This document shows, piece by piece, positions 59,542 through 64,000 of a stretch of 64,000 bases of DNA. The stretch comes from Prolixibacteraceae bacterium (lineage in GTDB: Bacteria; Bacteroidota; Bacteroidia; Bacteroidales; Prolixibacteraceae). The stretch is from assembly GCA_028282705.1 (NCBI GenBank), contig JANQHI010000020.1:1-64000 (forward strand). The letters are read 5' to 3'. The stretch's first letter is position 1, and each line of letters starts with the position of its first letter. Both the position numbers and the translations under genes were made by a program. Below the pieces are notes generated by a model. It was not told where the DNA came from. It searched no databases and saw only the letters and a list, made by a program, of their open reading frames with translations.

Positions 59542-61392
59542 ATGGCAAGAATTTTACAACCCGTATTTCTCATTTTTCTAACCCTGCTTGCAATGGCTTG
59601 CAGCCAAGCTAATGATTCAGGAAACCAACCTACCCAAATAGCTTTTATGGCTGATGTCCATTTTCATGATGTGTATGGTGAATTTCAGGGTACAAGTTAT
59701 AAAGGAGTGCTAAACCCTGTGAATGGTAAATATGCCACCATCAGGACAATGGAAGCACAATTATCTTCAACACGCCTGTTCAATGAGAATTATTTTGCAT
59801 TTCTGGCAGCTTTAAATGATGTGGTGGAAAAAGGTGTAAAATATGTGGCCTTACCAGGTGATTTTAGTGATGATGGCCAACCCGTAAACATTAGGGGGTT
59901 GAAAAAGATACTGGACAGATATTCCAAAGAACATGGTATCACATTTATAGCAACCACTGGAAACCATGACCCTGTTCGCCCATTTACACTGCCTGCTGGC
60001 AAAAAAGATTTTTTAGGGGAAGGTGGGAAGCCACAGCCCATTATGAGTGCTGAAGGGTTATATAATCCTGACTTAAAAAGGGAGCATCCAGTGGTGGTTA
60101 CACCAGATATATGTAAATTAGGTTATGCTGAAATAATCCAGCAATTGGGTAATTATGGGTTTTTCCCAAAAAAGGAAGATATATATTGGGAAACCCCTTT
60201 TACAAATTATGGTATTGAGGATTATGATTTTAATGAAGCACTAAAGCAATCTTCTTTAGGCAAAAGGAATTATCCAATCCCTCCATATGGCACCCAAATG
60301 CCTGATGTGAGCTACCTGGTTGAACCACAAAAGGGGCTATGGTTTTTAGCCATTGATGCCAATGTGTATATCCCCAAAGCTCAAGTAAGAGGAAGCCCTG
60401 GTAACCCATCAAATTATGGCAGTGCAAGCATAGGCTATAACAATGTATTAACCCATAAAAAACACCTCATTAAATGGGTAAAAAAGGTAACCCAACAGGC
60501 TGATAGTTTAGGGAAAACAGTAATTGCTTTTAGCCATTACCCCATGGTTGAGTTTAATGATGATGCCTCGCCACACATCAGGCAACTTTTGGGTGAGGGG
60601 AAGATGCAATTACATAGGGTTCCTGAAGAAAGTGTAGCACAAATTTTTGCAGATGCTGGTATCAAGCTTCATTTTGGGGGGCATCTGCACATCAATGATA
60701 CTGGTATCAGGAAAACCCAAAAGGGGAATACACTGGTAAATGTGCAAATTCCATCATTGGCTGCCTATATTCCAGCGTATAAATTACTCACAATTAAGGA
60801 AGATGGTACAATGGAAGTCGAAACCATTATTATTGATGCAGTCCCTGGTTTTAATGAACTTTTTCCATTGTATCAGCAAGAGCATGATTGCCTGAAAAAT
60901 AGTGGGGCAAAAAAGGTTTGGGATAAAAGCATTCTGGCAGCAAAAAATTATAAGGAATACACCAGTTGGCATTTAAAGGGGTTGGTGAATTCACGTTTCC
61001 TTGAAAATGACTGGCCTGAAGATTTTAAAAGTTTTATTCTGAATGCTTCAGGCAAGGATTTGCTGATGTTTGCAAATGGAGGCAACTTTTCAGGAATAGA
61101 TGCAAATGAATTTGAACAATGGACGGGCTATGATATGATCTTTGACTTTTACAGGTTGAGGAGTGCAGATAAGCTGGCATTCATTGACATTGGAAAGAAA
61201 AGGGTCAAACAGTATCAACTCATTGTAGAATCAATAATGAATGCTGAAGGTGGCTCAACCATTAAAAGTGGCCAGGTAAAAAAAGACTTTGCCGAGTTTG
61301 CAGCCATTTTCCATCATTTTATGAATGGAGCTCCTGCCAACCATTTTGTGGTGGATTTAAAAGCTGGGATAGTAGAAGAAGTAGCAGATTGA
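59542..61392 (+). CDS. Calcineurin-like metallophosphoesterase lipoprotein
   Basis: Lipobox (LAMACSQA), metal motifs IAFMADVHFHD, LPGDFSDDGQP, ATTGNHDP, HFGGHLHIND. Confidence 0.93.
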   Translation: MARILQPVFLIFLTLLAMACSQANDSGNQPTQIAFMADVHFHDVYGEFQGTSYKGVLNPVNGKYATIRTMEAQLSSTRLFNENYFAFLAALNDVVEKGVKYVALPGDFSDDGQPVNIRGLKKILDRYSKEHGITFIATTGNHDPVRPFTLPAGKKDFLGEGGKPQPIMSAEGLYNPDLKREHPVVVTPDICKLGYAEIIQQLGNYGFFPKKEDIYWETPFTNYGIEDYDFNEALKQSSLGKRNYPIPPYGTQMPDVSYLVEPQKGLWFLAIDANVYIPKAQVRGSPGNPSNYGSASIGYNNVLTHKKHLIKWVKKVTQQADSLGKTVIAFSHYPMVEFNDDASPHIRQLLGEGKMQLHRVPEESVAQIFADAGIKLHFGGHLHINDTGIRKTQKGNTLVNVQIPSLAAYIPAYKLLTIKEDGTMEVETIIIDAVPGFNELFPLYQQEHDCLKNSGAKKVWDKSILAAKNYKEYTSWHLKGLVNSRFLENDWPEDFKSFILNASGKDLLMFANGGNFSGIDANEFEQWTGYDMIFDFYRLRSADKLAFIDIGKKRVKQYQLIVESIMNAEGGSTIKSGQVKKDFAEFAAIFHHFMNGAPANHFVVDLKAGIVEEVAD

Positions 61393-61579
61393 GGTTTCAA
61401 TTTTTTCTGGTGTTTGTTTTCGGTTTTTCAATTTAATTTCTGGTAACTTCAGTTAAAAAAGGGAACACTGGGCAAACAAATATGGCGATAAACCTTTGTA
61501 CATTAGTAATATCTGTATGATCAGTGTCCCACTCTTTCAAATTCTATATTTTTTAACAAAATAAATTGAACTCAGGTTA

Positions 61580-63205
61580 TTAAATAGCTGCAACCAGGTC
61601 CTTGGTTTTTTCTTTTGGAGGCATAAAAATACCAATAACCCCTTTCAACCCTACTGTCATAACAATGTTATAGAAAAATGCCAGGAATGCCAGCAATAAC
61701 ATTGTGCCACACAAACCAGCCAAGATCATATACAGGTTAAATTCACCATCAAAATAAATGGTCCTGCGCAACATGCCTTTCAAACCTGCCATGCCCATAA
61801 AGGCTCCCATGCCTATTCCTCCAAGCAGGTGTGCCCAGAAGTGGAAGTTGGCTAATTTTTGGCTGTATAATTTAGCACCATTGGTGAGGATGGGCAGTAG
61901 GATATAAATAGCAGCATAAAGGGTCATTGAGAGCCCTATCAGTATGGCAACATGCACATGTGGACCCACAATCCACTGGGTATTATGGAGTATCCTGTTC
62001 AAGCCCACATCAGCTTGCATAATTCCTGCTGGTACAGCCAATGCAAACCCAAGTAAACCTCCCAATAAAAATTTTAGTGGGTTGGTCATTTTTAGGGGGC
62101 GTGCCATCCAAAGTGTTGCAAGGGTAATAAAGAAAGCCAGCCCTTGTGTTACTAGTTCAAAGGCAGTAACCATCTCGCCAGATACAATTTTCAGGATGCC
62201 TGGCTGAGCCTGGTCTGAAAGCAAGTGGTGTGACCATACAGTCCATGAAACTACCAGCTCTACCAACAGGGCTGCACGTGCAATATTCTGCATAAACAGC
62301 CTCTTCCCTGTGATCATCATAGCCAGCAAATACCAGGTTCCTGCCACAAAAATAAGTACCAGCCCATCAGCAATCAGGTCTAATCCCCACCAGAACCAGT
62401 TTTTGTATAACAGGGCATCAATTGAAGTCTCTTTTAGGTCATAGCCTAGTAGTGCCCCAGCCATAAAAACAAGGATCAGTACACCTGTAAACAGGATGAT
62501 CCCTGCATTAAGGGCAGCATCAACTGTACCACGCGCAATGGCTGCAACAGGAAGGGAAACCAGGTGCTCTTTTTCTTTTTTCTTCCTCCTGAAAAGGTTA
62601 CCTGTACCTGTCAACCCAAGTGCTGAAGCCAGCAGCTTCCTGGAAGGTTGTTTTTCCCAGCCTTCAGGAGTATAGGCAATGGTTTTAAAAACATTGACCA
62701 CAAAAAAGGCTGTCCCCAGCATAACCAGTGCAATACCTAAAATAAAAATAGCCCCTCCCAATGCACTGAACTGGCTAAAATCAGCAGGCAATGGCCAATA
62801 CAAAGTATATAATGGTGCATAGTGGGTTATAAATCCAGCCAGCCAGAATATGAGAGTGCCAATTGCAATCAGCACGAATGTCCAGTTACCTAATTTAATA
62901 CTCCAGAGTGGTTTTTTCATCAGGTAAGGTACCAGGAATAAAAATGCCCCAAATACAATTGAATAGGTTGACCCAAATATCCCAACCAGTGGGTGGGCGG
63001 TTAGGATAGCAAAATACTGGTCAGGATTGATGGTTGTAATAGGCTCAACCTGGTAAATCCTCATGATCATTCCTTCAATAACAGCAAAACCATAATAAAC
63101 TAACCCAACTACTACAAAACGCAAGGTTAGTTTTTGCATGGGTGTCAATGTATTGGGCTTGAACAATCCTTGCTCTCCATTTAATAATGTTTTTATATAA
63201 CTCAT
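61580..63205 (-). CDS. Heme-copper oxidase superfamily subunit I-like protein (atypical; possible NO reductase-type)
   Basis: 12+ TM; heme/CuB-type motifs ILTAHPLVG, VWSHHLLSDQAQPG, GPHVHVAILIG. The upstream in-frame ATG at 63250 is less likely than MSYIKTLL at 63205. Confidence 0.87.
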   Translation of the reverse strand: MSYIKTLLNGEQGLFKPNTLTPMQKLTLRFVVVGLVYYGFAVIEGMIMRIYQVEPITTINPDQYFAILTAHPLVGIFGSTYSIVFGAFLFLVPYLMKKPLWSIKLGNWTFVLIAIGTLIFWLAGFITHYAPLYTLYWPLPADFSQFSALGGAIFILGIALVMLGTAFFVVNVFKTIAYTPEGWEKQPSRKLLASALGLTGTGNLFRRKKKEKEHLVSLPVAAIARGTVDAALNAGIILFTGVLILVFMAGALLGYDLKETSIDALLYKNWFWWGLDLIADGLVLIFVAGTWYLLAMMITGKRLFMQNIARAALLVELVVSWTVWSHHLLSDQAQPGILKIVSGEMVTAFELVTQGLAFFITLATLWMARPLKMTNPLKFLLGGLLGFALAVPAGIMQADVGLNRILHNTQWIVGPHVHVAILIGLSMTLYAAIYILLPILTNGAKLYSQKLANFHFWAHLLGGIGMGAFMGMAGLKGMLRRTIYFDGEFNLYMILAGLCGTMLLLAFLAFFYNIVMTVGLKGVIGIFMPPKEKTKDLVAAI

Positions 63206-63224
63206 GATGATGTCCTTTTGAATG

Positions 63225-63788
63225 TTAATTTGTAATTTCTTGTTTGGCAACCACTTCTACCACATCCTTCAGGATCATATCAATCCCTTTGGGACCTGAA
63301 TACTCTGTTGAGCGGATGGTATATAGCCCTGGTTTTTTAAATTCCCAGAGGATATCATTCCTGTGGCCTGGTACAACTTGCATTTGCATAACCATTGTAC
63401 CATCAGTCCTAAACAGCCCAAAGCCATAGGTTAGGTCTTTTGATGTTACATCAAAAAGGACTTTGTCGTCACATTCAATCATTAACTTTTCAGCTGGCAG
63501 GTAGAAGGTGTGGTCTTCAACTGTGATCTCAAAGGTTTTGTCTGCCTCTATCTGGGCACGTTTCAAATCCATTTCAACCCAGGGGATCGTATTGTAGGTA
63601 ATAATATGGAGTGAAATCCCCAAAACCACGAGGAATCCAAAAAACGTGTAAAAAAGGGTATTGCTTACCTTCCCTTTTCCTTTGGTGGTGACTTTGTACC
63701 CAAACCAGCCCACAACTGCCATAATAGCCAGGCAATAGAAAGTGTAAGCCAGTGTTTGTCCAAATAAAACAACTGATGAATCAACCAT
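63225..63788 (-). CDS. Heme-copper oxidase subunit II-like protein lacking the CuA site
   Basis: N-terminal TM and cupredoxin fold (FEITVEDHTFYLPAEKLMIECDDKVLFDVTSKDLTYGFGLFRTDGTMVMQMQVVPGHRNDILWEFKKPGLYTIRSTEYSGPKGIDMILKDVVEV). Confidence 0.85.
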   Translation of the reverse strand: MVDSSVVLFGQTLAYTFYCLAIMAVVGWFGYKVTTKGKGKVSNTLFYTFFGFLVVLGISLHIITYNTIPWVEMDLKRAQIEADKTFEITVEDHTFYLPAEKLMIECDDKVLFDVTSKDLTYGFGLFRTDGTMVMQMQVVPGHRNDILWEFKKPGLYTIRSTEYSGPKGIDMILKDVVEVVAKQEITN

Positions 63789-63867
63789 AATGTTTCAATT
63801 TTTAAAGTTTGGAATTAGTTATTTAAATACTACCCATAGGTAGGATATATTATTAAAAAAAATCTTC

Positions 63868-64000
63868 CTACACCAGTTGTTGTTTTCTTAAATCTGCCAA
63901 TGTGGTAGATTCAAAAGTTTTTAATATGGTTTCCCTGGCATCTGCCCATAGGTTGTGCATTGGGCATGGCTTTTCAAAAAGGCATTCCTCAAAACCAAGG
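63868..64000 (-). CDS. Rrf2-family transcriptional regulator, C-terminal fragment (5' end outside window)
   Basis: Reverse-strand translation LGFEECLFEKPCPMHNLWADARETILKTFESTTLADLRKQQLV*, with C-x5-C-x2-H spacing typical of the Rrf2 C-terminal Cys region. Confidence 0.75.
   Translation of the reverse strand, partial: LGFEECLFEKPCPMHNLWADARETILKTFESTTLADLRKQQLV

Noticed and set aside
61461-61530. GGGAACACTG ... CAGTGTCCC inverted repeat between convergent genes
   Set aside because: Long (~50 nt) loop, a bulged A in one arm, no T run; could be a bidirectional terminator but support is weak.
1-64000. CRISPR arrays, tRNA/rRNA genes, transposases or integrases
   Set aside because: No regular spacer-repeat arrays, cloverleaf-like genes or mobile-element proteins were noticed in the sequence or ORF translations.

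Overview
64 kb of Bacteroidota-type DNA dominated by polysaccharide utilization loci (PULs), almost all on the + strand. Four susC/susD pairs occur in tandem. Three are preceded by ECF sigma/FecR anti-sigma pairs: PUL1 at ~0.36-7.0 kb, PUL2 at ~7.8-20.4 kb, PUL3 at ~20.5-28.6 kb. The fourth is preceded by an orphan ECF sigma, a MOSC-domain gene and a hybrid two-component system (HTCS), at ~29.0-61.4 kb. PUL1 carries no intact enzyme gene, only degenerate ORF remnants. PUL2/3 carry a GH20 hexosaminidase, a NagX/HGSNAT-like membrane acetyltransferase, a CsxA-like GH2 exo-glucosaminidase and a sulfatase, which suggests a glucosamine-containing, possibly sulfated glycan. PUL4 combines a divergent GH115-like protein, GH92, two GH28-like proteins, GH3, GH125, a Ca2+-dependent PI-PLC-like protein, a canonical GH115, GH2+PA14 and a metallophosphoesterase. 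The set reads like a system for (phospho)inositol-linked mannose/glucuronate glycans such as GPI anchors or GIPC-type headgroups; this is a hypothesis. At the right end, on the - strand, is an atypical heme-copper oxidase-like pair whose subunit II lacks all CuA ligands and whose subunit I lacks the expected helix-VI CuB histidine. An Rrf2-type regulator fragment lies upstream. Structural signals include a repeated two-box motif (GATGGGTAAAC-N13-GTTATATWAT), hairpins in all three fecR-susC gaps, a candidate HTCS direct-repeat operator and a perfect 12-bp inverted repeat after the fourth susD. No CRISPR array, rRNA, tRNA or transposase was seen. All family calls were made by reading motifs, without database searches.
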